This document shows positions 10,112 through 20,323 of a stretch of 64,000 bases of DNA, in pieces. Source of the stretch: Blepharisma stoltei (Eukaryota; Ciliophora; Heterotrichea; Heterotrichida; Blepharismidae). The stretch is from assembly GCA_914767885.1 (NCBI GenBank), contig CAJZBQ010000041.1, forward strand, positions 62,001 to 126,000, read 5' to 3'. Each line of letters opens with the position of its first letter. The first letter of the stretch is position 1. The position numbers and the translations under genes were made by a program. The notes under the pieces are model-generated. The model saw only the letters and a list, made by a program, of their open reading frames with translations, did not search any database and was not told the origin of the DNA.

Positions 10112-10951
10112 ATGGACCGTCGAGCTTTCACAGTAAAAGATGTATCGGCTGCAGAATTCATAGCTGCTTACGCTGCATACCTAAAAAGAACAGACAAAAT
10201 CGAGATACCTTCATGGGGAGACTACGTAAAGACAGGTGTCAACCGACAACTAGCTCCATATGACAAAGACTGGCTTTACATTAGAGCTGCAGCTCTCGCC
10301 AGAAAGGTATAGAAATTTCCCATAGATGGCGCTGTTTGCCCTTGATTTGCCCATGAGGAAAATTTTTTGGTTTGACCAAACCATATGGTACTTGTCGAAC
10401 CAAAAAATTTCCCCAGTGGGCAAATCAATGGCAAACAGCACCATCTATGGGAAATTTCTATATATCTAAGACGCCACTTGGGAATTAGTGCTCTTCAAAA
10501 GATTTACGGAGGAAGCAAAAACTATGGCACCACTCCTCGCCACTTCACTACAGGATCAGGAAAGATTATCAGATATCTTTTGGCTCAGCTTGAAAAGCAA
10601 GGAATTCTTGAAGTTGACACAGAAGAAATTGAAGGAAAGCATGGAGGAAGAAGAATTACTAGTCTCCCAGGTAAATTTTTTTATTTTTATTATGTATTGC
10701 AATAATTTCTTTTATCATGCATATGCATGCCATTTTGAATTTGGTATATGAAAACCAAATATGTTTTTCAAAATGCTGATTTTGGTGCGGCAAATCCATA
10801 ATTTGAAATTTCATAAGAAAATGGTGCATATAACGTCTATAAGAAATTTTACCAACGAATTATAGCATAATATTTTATTTTTAATAAATAGAGTAAGAAA
10901 GGACAACAAGAACTTGATAGCATTGCTAAACAGATTTCTCAAGCAGCTTAA
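10112..10951 (+). CDS. RPS19: 40S ribosomal protein S19
   Basis: Small-subunit ribosomal protein. After removal of two IESs the frame is 151 codons (150 aa, the usual size): [19 protein letters not shown], then [13 protein letters not shown] [58 protein letters not shown] and [17 protein letters not shown]. The first IES (10310-10462) splits KV|YLRR. The second (10662-10895) splits RIT|KKGQ. Both are TA-bounded and contain stops. The start is the ATG at 10112; a GTG nine bases upstream is in frame but not needed. The gene ends 40 bp from the convergent DnaJ gene. Confidence 0.95.
10310..10462. mobile_element. Hairpin IES in RPS19, 153 bp
   Basis: Almost the whole insert is one inverted repeat. 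TATAGAAATTTCCCATAGAT at the left faces ATCTATGGGAAATTTCTATA at the right, and the arms continue for about 75 bp to a centre at ACCATATGGT. TA on both sides; removal restores AAG GTA TAT CTA. Confidence 0.92.
10662..10895. other. IES in RPS19, 234 bp
   Basis: Bounded by TA at 10660-10661 and 10894-10895. AT-rich, with no clear terminal repeats. Removal restores GGRRIT-KKGQQEL. Confidence 0.85.
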
Positions 10952-10991
10952 GTTAAATACCTTCGAATATTTTGACTAAACAATATCTATA

Positions 10992-12721
10992 TTACTTTTT
11001 GTAAAAGCCTTTAATCCAACTGAAAACTCCTGAATTATTATCTACTTCAGAGCCTTCTTCTGCAGCTAGCTGCTGGTAAAGAACACAAATAAAATGGCGA
11101 CGACACCGACCCGTCCTCTCCCGGAACTGGGGTTAGATTGGGGACCTTGCTGCGGCCTGAAGCCAATCCGCCCAGGGAAAGGTCTGGAATGGGTACTGGT
11201 AGTTTGTGTCCGGCTAGGTTTCCCTCGTCCCGATAGGACACGGGGCAAAAAGGGTTTTTCCTCTAGGGACTGCTAGTGCCAATTTGAAGGGCATGGTAGG
11301 AGCCGACAAGAGCTAAGGAGTTAATCCTTAGCTCTAACCCTAGTCTGGCGACGTGAAGCACGGTGACCCAGTCCGCCTACTTCCGAGATAGCATGATCAA
11401 GCCCCATGACCGGAAGGAGCTGAGTGGTGGCCTGTGGCACTTAGGTACACACTGGGAGCAGGGCAAGGAAAGCAAGCGAGGCGTCAAAAGGCGGGAAAGA
11501 AAAGGACCTTCGGTCCTGGCCGGGAGCTACTCTATAAATTTAACTAAGACTAAGCTGTTGGTAAAGTTCTCTTTGTTTGGTCGTTAAAGTTTTTGGGACT
11601 TTTAGCTTGAAAATTACATAGTGGTCGCCTTTGTTTGTGCTTGGAGGGACATGGAAAATTCCTTTCCCTGGGATCTTTTTCTTGAAGCCAGGAGAAGTGC
11701 CTGGGTCGACTGATACCTTGGTTTTCCCATGAAGGGTTTCTACGTCAATTGTAGCTCCTAATGCAGCTTGTGCTGGGGATATGTAGACTTCAGACATAAC
11801 GTCAAAGCCTTCTCGTTTAAAAATTGGGTGTTCCGCTACATGGATTTTCAGCAATAAATCTCCTGGAGGGCCTTCTCCTTGAGAATGGTGCCCTTTGTTA
11901 GCCATTCTTAGATGTTGACCATTGTGAACTCCATTTGGGATGTTAACTACTTCCATTTTCATCTGATAAGATAACCCACTGCCATTGCATCTTTGGCAAG
12001 GATCCCTTATGATTGTCCCTGCTCCCTTGCATTTCTGGCAAGTAACTGACATAGAAATGGGACCTCTTTGTATAAATACGACGCCTCTTCCTCCACAGGT
12101 CAAACATTTCATAGGATTTGACCCTGATTTTGTCTTTTTCCCAAAGCAGCTGTCACAGACTCCTCTTTGTTCATACTGTATTTGTTTTTTTGTGCCTAAT
12201 GCAGCTTCCATAAACGAGATTTCCAGCATGACTGTAATATCTTCGCCTTTAAAAGACTTTTTCTCTTTTTGCCCTAAATTAAAAAAGTCTTCAAATTCCC
12301 CAAAAATATCGTCAAAAGTGGTATACCCTTGTGGCCGCTGCCCAGAAAAGTTCCCAAAACCGCCATATTGCTGCTCAAACGGGTTAAAGCCTCCTGAATT
12401 AGAAGAGCTATAGGCTCCACCACCAGGAAATCCTGAGCTTTTGGCTTGGTCTTGTTCATCACCTGTCATCCCTGTGGCATCATATGTCCTGCGCTTTTCA
12501 GGGTCACCTAGAGTTTCATAGGCTTGGTTTATTTCTGCAAATTTATTTTTTGCGTCTGGAGATTTGTTTACGTCGGGATGAAATTTTTTGGCAAGGTTGA
12601 AATAAGCTTTTTTTATCTCAGATTCTGTAGATTTAGAAGAAACACCTAAAATTTTGTAGTAATCTTGTCGAGCGAAAAGGCGAGAAGAGCTTTTAAAGCT
12701 TCTTACTGCTGAAAAAATCAT
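10992..12721 (-). CDS. Mitochondrial DnaJ (type I Hsp40)
   Basis: Co-chaperone of mitochondrial Hsp70. The N-terminus MIFSAVRSFKSSSRLFARQ is a presequence. The J domain follows, with HPD (KKFHPDVNK, about residues 45-53), then a Gly/Phe-rich stretch and the zinc domain with four CxxCxGxG-type pairs (CDSC, CLTCGGRG, CQKCKGAG, CQRCNGSG). The C-terminal substrate domain has GDLLLKIHVAEHP and a Gly-rich site near GKGIF. The last exon lies beyond a SINE-bearing IES (11079-11563) and gives QQLAAEEGSEVDNNSG...FYKK. After removal it is 415 codons, the family's usual length. Confidence 0.93.
11079..11563 (+). mobile_element. SINE-derived IES in DnaJ gene
   Basis: 485 bp, the most GC-rich block in the window. 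The head is AAATAAAATGGCGACG and the tail CTCTATAAATTTAACTAAG. The near-identical flanks AGCTGCTGGTAAAG (left) and AGCTGTTGGTAAAG (right) are a target-site duplication; the TA within GGTAAAG is the junction. Three 60-74 codon frames over it are repeat-derived and not genes. Confidence 0.88.
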
Positions 12722-12754
12722 AGTTTAAATGGAATTATAAGGAAAACTTCTTAA

Positions 12755-14486
12755 TTAAATATTCAAAAGTTCTAAAGACAGGCTTGATTTATTTTTAGGT
12801 GCTTTTTTACTTGTAAGCCCAGATCCTGTTAAATAGAGCACAAAATAAGCTGTGATGGCAAGAGTTAGATAAGCACAACTAGTCTCAATATCAATACTAG
12901 TTGCGAGGATCCCTACAACCATAGGCCCACCAATTTCTCCAATATTCATAATTATATTTGATATCCCAGCCAACTGGTCAATAAGCCTGTCGTCTTCTTT
13001 GTATTGGTACTCCTCATAAGCCAGCTGAATCATATGAGGAAGCGAAGGTGTGTACATAAATGCTTGAGCAAAACCAAGTATAAATAGTCCAATAAGCACT
13101 ACCCAAATTTCTCGAGGGTAAATGAGTTTCCATGGTCCAAGCATTGAAAATCCTATAGCTTGGCCCAGTAGTCCTACAGCCATCAACTTCCTTGCATCAA
13201 TTTTCTTACTACCCCTCCGAGACCGAACAAAAAATATTGTTCGCTCTTAATTTTTTTAAAAAAAAATTATATAAATTGGAAAGCAAATATTAATTTAATT
13301 TGTAAAATTTACTTTTAAAACGCAATTTTTTAAAATTAAAATGAATTAGCTCGAGATTCCATTATAATAATGTGTCAAATTTTTTTTCATAAAACATTTT
13401 GTTCGCTCAGAGGGAGAGTTAGATGAAACTATAGCGAATATAGAAAATATTGAATATGATAAAGTATATAAAGTAAAGCACAGTCCAATATAAGTGTCCC
13501 CAATGTTAAAAGTCAATAAATGGATTTCTAGTATAGGAAAAACGTATCCAAATGTAAAAGTGAAGGCAAATTGTACACCTGCGTCTAGTGCAATTTTTGG
13601 TCTTGCTATTAATTCGATGGAATTTACAGCATTTTCTGACATTACATAGGGTCGTGGCTCTCCTAAAAGATATAGGTGTTTTCCCTATATAGCCCGATAA
13701 GGGCCGTGGGTTCTCCGTGGAATCCCTCTGCTGGCTGAACCAACAGAGGGATTCCACAGAGAACCCACGGCCTTATCGGGCCATATAGGGAAAACTCCTA
13801 TATCAGCAGATTGGTGTGTATATTGCAATGGCGATTCCTGATATCATGAATGATAAAAATGCACCTCCTATTGCATATAAAGCAGAGCCAATAAGAGGTC
13901 CAATCAACTAGTGCAGGATTTTTAAGAAGAAAAACTTTTATTATTTTGTAAAATCCGAAAAAATATTTTTTTAAATAAAAATCTTGCTGTCGGTATTTAT
14001 TAATCAGCAAATAGCTTTGGTCATAAAAAACCAACCACTAATCAACAAACCCATTCCAGCAAAAACTTCCATAATCCCCATCACCTTAGTTAGCTCTCCT
14101 GGGTAATCACTTGTTAAAATTGCGTCTCCAGCTGTCATTTCACAGGCATATCCTATTCCTCCAAGCATCCTTGAAATAAAACTTAAAATAAGTATAGGAG
14201 GAGCATCAAAAAATTCTATAAAACTAATTGCAATCATAGATCCAGCCAATAAGCCAACTCCGAGTGTCAATATAAACCTACGACCGAATTTATACATGTT
14301 GTTGCCTAAATATCAGGACGCTACAAATGCAAAAATCGGGTCTAAACTAAAAATGAAGCCTATAGCTCAGAAAGGGATACCTTTAGACTCAGCTATTCCA
14401 GGATAGAAAGGAGCAATAAACGTATAAGAACTGCAGCAGAGCAAACCTCCTATATAAATTGCTGCCTGCTTAGAATAGTAGCCCAT
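12755..14486 (-). CDS. Major facilitator superfamily transporter
   Basis: A 12-helix secondary carrier of 418 aa. The start is MGYYSKQAAIYIGGLL. The loop 2-3 motif is present as WYLGNNMYKFGRR, and RMLGGIGYACE fits TM4 and GPMVVGILAT fits TM11. It resembles the vesicular amine/SLC18-like branch in order of motifs; substrate unknown. Three IESs (13209-13421, 13673-13802, 13894-14025) were removed, leaving 419 codons. Junctions read WFF|IGSALYAIGG, CWY|LLGEPRP and IVSS|KKIDARK. UGA is Trp three times in the assembled frame. Confidence 0.9.
13209..13421 (-). mobile_element. Degenerate family B MITE as IES
   Basis: 213 bp bounded by TA. The ends read ACCCCTCCGAGACCGAACAA and TGTTCGCTCAGAGGGAGAG. 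The middle has the family words GCAAATATTAATTTAATTTG and GAATTAGCTCGAGATT. It splits the MFS gene. Confidence 0.88.
13673..13802. mobile_element. Perfect-hairpin IES in MFS gene, 130 bp
   Basis: The two arms are almost exact reverse complements: GTTTTCCCTATATAGCCCGA...GGAATCCCTCTG against CAGAGGGATTCC...TCGGGCCATATAGGGAAAAC. The loop is only GCTGGCTGAACCAA-sized. The TATA at both edges makes the exact cut ambiguous by 2 bp. Confidence 0.92.
13894..14025. other. IES in MFS gene, 132 bp
   Basis: TA at 13892-13893 and 14024-14025. AT-rich without clear terminal repeats. Removal joins TM5 as GWFF|IGSALY. Confidence 0.8.
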
Positions 14487-14550
14487 TTTGTTTACCTAAA
14501 TTTAAAGATGGGGTTGTTAGTATTTAAAAGCATAAGCGTTTCTTTATTAA

Positions 14551-14988
14551 CTAATTATACCTTAGCAGATAATATGATCTAGGTAAATTTAATAAATTCT
14601 CACTCAAAATAGCATTAGCAGTTTTAATTTCTTTAAGTTCTTGTTGCATTTTTTCAGAATCGAAATCTATACAATTTTTAAAATTACTTGCATCTTGGTA
14701 AGAGCTTGAATCTCTTATGGCATGAATTTTTGCCACTTCTAGACGCTTGGAATCATCAACTTACTCTTTCGATCATTGCTGCAGCTTATATTTAGCTTCT
14801 TTATATTTAAGGCTGATAGAATCGCCTTGCATATTATTTTCTTCATAATATCCTTAGCAAATCTTGTGTTTTATAATAAATCAAAAAATTGCTCCGTTCT
14901 GAAAACAAATGTCGATGTTTGGATCTGCGCTTATAGCTTTGGCAACGTCCATAATATCGTTTTCCATACATGATATTAAAAACTCCAT
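14551..14988 (-). pseudogene. Probable decayed gene, ankyrin-like start
   Basis: From MEFLISCMENDIMDVAKAI through SADPNIDICFQNGAIFW one frame continues to LLNLPRSYYLLRYN, broken by two UAA codons (after KHKIC and after WSKE) that neither 15/16-nt introns nor TA junctions remove. The C-terminal 70 residues (RLEVAKIHAIRDSSSYQDAS...) look like real coding sequence. It lies between the MFS and ARF-like genes. Either a pseudogene or a gene with an unusual insert. Confidence 0.4.
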
Positions 14989-15227
14989 CCATAATTAACC
15001 CTCATTTTAATTAATTTTAAATTTATAACTTTATTAAATCAATTAACCCTTCACTAATTTCTGACTGGAGCTTGTCACAAATATTCATTGCATTTTGATA
15101 TTCAGAATAATTTAATTTTTCTTTAATTATCAATAAATTCGTTGATATAATTGTAGACTTTCTGATAAAAATTTTTTTACATATTAAAGCTTTCCTATCT
15201 ATTGCAATTTAAAATAAATTAGCCAAC

Positions 15228-15773
15228 TTATACCGGTGCCATTCTCGCAAGAAGCCACAATAAGCCTTCTCTGAGCCCTTCCCCAGTCGTAGCACATGCT
15301 TTCACGATCTCCCACTGTTCTTTCTTACTTCTATCAAGTTCCAGCATGTCTGTAAGCTGTTCTTCTGTGAAATCATTCGAAATATCTTTTTTATTCGCGA
15401 CTATTAAAAAAGGCAAACCCCTCAGGAGGTCATCTCTCAGCAATTCTTGTAAAGTGGCTTTGGATAGCTGAATATTGTCCGCATTGGACATGTCCACTAC
15501 AAAAATAATGCCCTGTGAGCCTTCAAAGTGATGTCGCCAGAAAAATCTGCTTTGTGCGTCGCCTTTCAAATCATAAAACGCTATTGTGAATTTATCCACT
15601 TTGAATTTGTAGCACCCGAGCTCTGGGAGAGGCTTTGCTGCGCGAGGATACTGGGAGCTTAAAAACTGTGTAAGAGTAGACTTCCCTGAGCCTTGCAAAC
15701 CGAGACAAAGGACTCTTCTGTGGTTTTTCCCAAACCATCTAGCGTGGTTCATCTTGCTCATTTTTTCGCCCAT
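15228..15773 (-). CDS. ARF-like small GTPase (divergent)
   Basis: 181 aa. G1 is GLQGSGKST (about residues 25-33). G3 is DLKGDAQSRFFW in place of WDxGGQ. G4 is ANKKD (about 126-130). FVVDMSNAD fits the ARF-family D(S/A)xD segment. The N-terminus MGEKMSKMNHARWFG has a Gly2 but is Lys-rich. Loss of the canonical GGQ suggests altered hydrolysis. An ARF-like GTPase could act with UNC119 (29594), as ARL2/3 do elsewhere; that link is inference. Confidence 0.8.
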   Translation of the reverse strand: MGEKMSKMNHARWFGKNHRRVLCLGLQGSGKSTLTQFLSSQYPRAAKPLPELGCYKFKVDKFTIAFYDLKGDAQSRFFWRHHFEGSQGIIFVVDMSNADNIQLSKATLQELLRDDLLRGLPFLIVANKKDISNDFTEEQLTDMLELDRSKKEQWEIVKACATTGEGLREGLLWLLARMAPV

Positions 15774-16715
15774 TTGGTTATTTAAATAATCAATATTTTT
15801 TAGAAAATTATAAGGCTTAAATCTGCGTCAGTTAAGCCATTCGCTTTGTGGGTTTTAATAATAGACCTGGATATTAATGTAGAAAAGTGGTGAATTTTCT
15901 GTATTGAGAAACTTGGTAATTGTGTTAAAATTAGGGCAAGAGAGAATAAAAAGTTAATTTAAGGAAAGATATTAATATAGCTAAAGAAGGGCAGGGATAA
16001 GCACATTATGCTTTTTAATCCTCAGTTTCGTGCGATTGATTTGGTAAAAAAGGCAATTTATAAAACAAGATGAAGGATAAACAGATATTGATTGTGACCT
16101 AAGATTAAAAGTTGCTTATAGAAAAAATCACTTAATGGTATAAGTATGGAAAAAGAGAATAATTAAGCTCCTTCTTCATGGCTGCTATTAAATAAGATGT
16201 TAAGCACTAAAAAGATAATTTCGAAAACGAGTTATTGAGCAAATTTCTCTTGTTGAAAGATTATCAATTTTTTCATTTTCCTTTTTTACATTCATTTATT
16301 ACCTATTATCATTTATATTTAATGATCTTTTTCTATTGCTAATTATATTAAATTTTAATCAAATATAATCAGCAATCAGATTTTTTAGTTTTTATATAAT
16401 TTAAATATACTTCTTTTAAGAGAGATCAAAAACTCGCTCGTTCTTAAAGGAGGGAATGCTTTAGGGTATCTTATTTAATAGTATTGAATGGATAACAAGG
16501 CTCATTGTTTCGGAGTTAATTTCGCTTTTTCTTTGCTTAATATTAATATAGATTATTTTTATCAGAAAATCTGCAATTATATCAATGAATTTATTGGTAA
16601 TTAAAGAAAATGAAAGTTTAGGATTATTTAAAAACACTTTACTAAACATTTCCCATAAAGCGTGTTTTCTTCATACAACTTCTAAGAATATTGTATTTTC
16701 CAATGTCAAATTTAA
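15774..16715. other. Intergenic, no supported gene
   Basis: AT-rich. Short frames on both strands have no family features. The 3' part overlaps antisense shadows of the next gene. Confidence 0.5.
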
Positions 16716-17669
16716 ATGGAAGAAACATACATCGTCGAATTTCTCATTCACGAAGCTACCACAAGGATTCTCCACATCGCAAAACCAGCAGTCTCTATCA
16801 GATTTCTTCAATTCCCAACCCTCACAATCTACGGCCAATTCCAAGGAAAGCTTCAATTCGGTAAAGGCAAGGCCTGCAAATTTGTGTTAGATGAAAAAAT
16901 ATTACGAGCAGCCCTTCGAAAAACCCCTCTTTACGTAATGCTAATTGACGCTTTTCCTCAAAATATCAGAATGCTGGGGACTGCAGCTCTAGATCTTTCT
17001 ATTTTTGCTGACATTGACTTTAAAACTTCTAGTGATTTTAAAAGAAGCATCATAGATCTTTATGATCCAATTAGAAATGCCATTGGGAAATTAGATTTAA
17101 GTATCTCTATTTCTATTCTTAAAAAAAATCCAGAAATTGAAGGAAAACCAGCTGATGGGATTTTTCAAAATATCACACAGGAAATGATTAATAAAATCCC
17201 AGGCGAGCTAAAAGTAAATAAATCTATAGAAACTGACCCGATTCCACCAATATATAAGACGGCTGCTTCATTAGTTACGAGAGGGACGATTACAGAAGAA
17301 GAAAAACCTGAGCCAAAAGAGACACAAACTCCACTTTTTGGGGAATCTTATCAGCCACCTCCAATGTTTTATAGTAAGGCTAAGCCGACAAATAAAACAA
17401 CGAGCACTTCTTATGAAGAACCTCTTCCGCAGCCTCAAAAACAAGCTACACAGTATATAGCTCCTCCTCCAGAGCCGACAGGTTTACTTATTGATCATTT
17501 AATTCAAGAAGTTCAGATGCTCAAAGGAGCTTCTTCATTGCAGCAGCAATGAAGCTATCCGCCTCTTATGCAATTTGACAAACCAAAGACTCAAAAAGTA
17601 TTTACCACTACAAATGTGGATAATCTTACAATAAAACCAGCTGAAAAAACGCGAAAAATATATATATAA
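16716..17669 (+). CDS. MAP10_N-like C2-type protein
   Basis: 317 aa. Residues about 5-110 match the pattern of the microtubule-associated protein 10 N-terminal domain: IRFLQFPTLTIYG, then FGKGKACKFVL, then LRKTPLYVMLIDAFP and RMLGTAALDLSIF. The rest is low-complexity and Pro/Lys-rich (EEKPEPKETQTPLFG, PPPEPTG). In-frame UGA is Trp (QQQ-W-SYPPL); the stop is UAA at 17667-17669. Inferred association with microtubules or centrosomes; family call by recognised order of motifs only. Confidence 0.7.
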
Positions 17670-18118
17670 CTCCCCCAAGCAAATCATATTTGAGGGAAAT
17701 TTGACACCTTTTAACTTGCAAATTCTTTTTTAATATACTTCTAAAAAATTGCTTTTTTAAACTTTAAAAAAAAAATCCATAAAGATGGAGATAGAGACAT
17801 AAAGAAAATTTTAAAATTTTAAAAATCACGAGTCTCCAACGACTATTTTAGGCAGCTAAGCATTTTGTAAAATTATGCATATGGTGCAAATTTTATCAAT
17901 AAACATCTATAATATTTTGCTGTTTTAATCATTTAAAGTATATGAAGATGATATTGAGATAATTGTCTTATGCCAAATGAGGAACTTCTAAATAGCTGTG
18001 ATTTAATTTTCATAGATATATTAAAAGAGATATATTCTATAGGGAGATAGTCTAAAATTCCATTTTCACTTTTTATTAGGTTTGCTAAATAAGCTGGCTC
18101 CGCAATCCTTATGTAAAA
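17670..18118. other. Intergenic, nothing recognised
   Basis: AT-rich. A minus-strand 73-codon frame is hydrophobic and unsupported. Confidence 0.5.
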
Positions 18119-18718
18119 ATGGAACAAAAAACACAACAAAGTCCAGTGGCTCATGAGGTAAGAATTAGCTAGACTTTATTATCTCAAGCTTCTGGAAACC
18201 CTGATAGAGCACCATTATACTTCTAATCAAATTTTATTCTCTTTGACTTAGAATTTAAACTATTTTACATTAATCTTCACTGATCACAGTTATCTAGATC
18301 ACTTATTTGACAATGAGTATTTAAAAGCTTTTTTAAGGGCGATTGCTTGTTCTCGAGGGTTAAATAGGGAGTAAGTGAAAGTCTAAAAGAAAGTCTAAAA
18401 GAAAGCCAAAAAGAAAGTCAAAAAGAAAGCCAAAAAGAGAGTGAAGACCACTACTCTGAAGACTTTGAAGAAAATACGAGCTCGATTCCGCAGAGCTCAG
18501 AGAGAAGAGTAAAATGCTATGTATGTTTAGAAATGATATTGCCTAGCGAAGCTGGCGACCATCCAAAATTCTGTAAAAATGCAAAATCAAGGACTATATC
18601 TTTGCTTTCTCCTAGAGAAGAAAGTTCAGAAGGATGGAAAGAGTTAACGAAATCAGTAACCCAATCTAGCATCGTAGAAGAATATGACAGCGATTTTGAA
18701 GACGAAAGTGAAAGATAA
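18119..18718 (+). CDS. C2HC zinc-finger protein with Ser-Lys-Glu repeats
   Basis: 142 aa after removal of a 15-nt intron (18158-18172) and a 156-bp IES (18218-18373). The start is MEQKTQQSPVAHE. Five or so (S-L/Q-K-E) units occupy residues about 28-50. A single finger CYVC-x13-H-x3-C (about 72-92) fits the C2HC type found in ZC2HC1 proteins. The C-terminus is acidic (EEYDSDFEDESER). The frame total is 143 codons exactly. The role is unknown. Confidence 0.7.
18218..18373. other. IES in C2HC gene, 156 bp
   Basis: TA at 18216-18217 and 18372-18373. No terminal repeats seen. It contains stops in all reading frames used by the gene. Tentative. Confidence 0.65.
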
Positions 18719-18959
18719 ATATTTAAAAAATAAAAATATTGCTAATAATAATTTTTATTATTTTGACATTTTATAAATAATTTTATATGGATTTTTATAT
18801 AGGAGTATTTTTTATTGGAAAATAAAAAAGGACTGCATAGCCTTATTAAAATTGCCATTCAAAGGGAATATTAAAGACAACCATTAATTCATTGATTTAA
18901 TGACTCTCATGCATGATAAAACTCACGAATAATCAAAATATTTATAATTAGACTAGTAA

Positions 18960-19832
18960 ATGAAAGTCAGGCTTGTAAAAGATGACGAGCATTATGACCC
19001 AGTTTTAGTTCCAGATTCCTATGACACACTAAAATGCATGGCAATAGAAGCCTTTGGCAGTGTAAACTTCTCCTATGTGTATCTTACTGATGAAGGCGAG
19101 CTCAAAGAAATCAGTTCAGACGAAGAATTATTTCGAGCAATAAACTCTATGCGAGTTTGTGGACAAGACACATTAGTTCTTTTATTAGAAAATATTGATA
19201 GATTCCATAGCTATTCTCAAGAGCCAGTTTTTGATCCTCTTTCTATTCCAAAAATATCGCCAGTCAAGGTTAACCAAAGCCAATATGAGCCTCCTGAAAT
19301 CATATGGGAAACTGACGAAGACCCAGAACCTGCCAAAATTATCAAGCAAAAATCGTCTGAGTATGGAATGAAGCTTGTCAATGGGAAACGAAAAATCGAA
19401 AAATTTTGCAGAGCTGAAGAAGTTTTTGAGGAAAGATTTAAGGTAAAAAATGACGGAATTAAGGTATGAGAAAGAGTTGACTTAAAGCTGGAAAAAGGCA
19501 CAATTGAGATAACCTCTATATTTATACCAAGACTTAGGCCAGGAGAAATCGGAGAAATTGTAGTAAAAATGAGAGCTCCAGCAATAGAAGGAAAAGCTTC
19601 TTTAGAGTTCAGTCTGTACACAGGTGCTGGAGTTTCGTTTGGAAATACTATTTGCTATGAAGTGAAAGTACCAAGCCCTTTGCTAATGCAACTGATAGCG
19701 ATGGGGTTTGGAGAAAAAGACGCACAACTTGCGTTAGATATGTCAGACGATATAAATGCTGCTGTTTCGAGTCTCTGTGGAGAAGAAATTGTATATGAAG
19801 AGCAACCCGATGACCCTGAAATACTAAAATAA
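18960..19832 (+). CDS. NBR1-like autophagy receptor (PB1-FW-UBA)
   Basis: 290 aa, single exon. The PB1 domain covers residues 1-80: MKVRLVKDDEHYDPVLV, DEGELKEISSDEELFRA for the acidic OPCA patch. The middle (about 165-235) fits the NBR1/FW fold (PRLRPGEIGEIVVKMRAP, then GVSFGNTICYEVKV) but keeps few of the four tryptophans. The C-terminal UBA is LLMQLIAMGFGEKDAQLALD. The zinc finger (ZZ) and a clear LIR motif were not found. One UGA is Trp (KV-W-ERVDL). A compact selective-autophagy receptor is the best reading. Confidence 0.83.
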
Positions 19833-20323
19833 GCATTAATTTATTATTTGGTGTTTGTAAAGAAATGAGATTTAGGTTTTAAAACAGTTTTTAAAGATAT
19901 ACCTTAATTTTTTGTATATGCCTTGATATTTTATTATAAACATTATGCGAAGACTGAATAGATAATGATGATCTATCATTGATTTTTTTAGTTTTTTATG
20001 AAGAAATAATAATAGTAGAAATCTTAATTTTATACGGAAAAAAATTTAGCGATTTAAAAATTATTCTATTTTTTGCATTTTTGCTTTAAAAGCAATGAGA
20101 TTTAGCATAGAAGGCGAGATCTGTATTCGTAAAATAAATTTTTGGTATTAAGTATATATACAGAAATTAAATATTTCATAAGGAATTAAGCATTTTTATC
20201 GGTTTTTTAAAAATTGTAATTTAATATTCCTAGTCAATTAAGACAGTAGTGCCTTGGAATAGGCTTCGCCCTCTTATTCAAGTCCCTGAATTTTTAACGC
20301 AAATGCACAAAAAAAGCTATACT
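19833..20323. other. Intergenic, AT-rich, nothing recognised
   Basis: No frame over 60 codons with protein-like composition and no named repeat. Confidence 0.5.

Noticed and set aside
11047..11587. 60-74 codon ORFs on both strands in the GC-rich block
   Set aside because: They lie wholly inside a SINE-derived IES and arise from its high GC content.
11985..12413. 142-codon plus-strand ORF
   Set aside because: Antisense shadow of the DnaJ gene, whose domains are unambiguous.
18218..18373. Coherent frame (TDHSYLDHLFDNEYLKAF) inside the C2HC gene
   Set aside because: It is out of frame with both sides and its removal as an IES yields an intact 142-aa protein; taken as chance.
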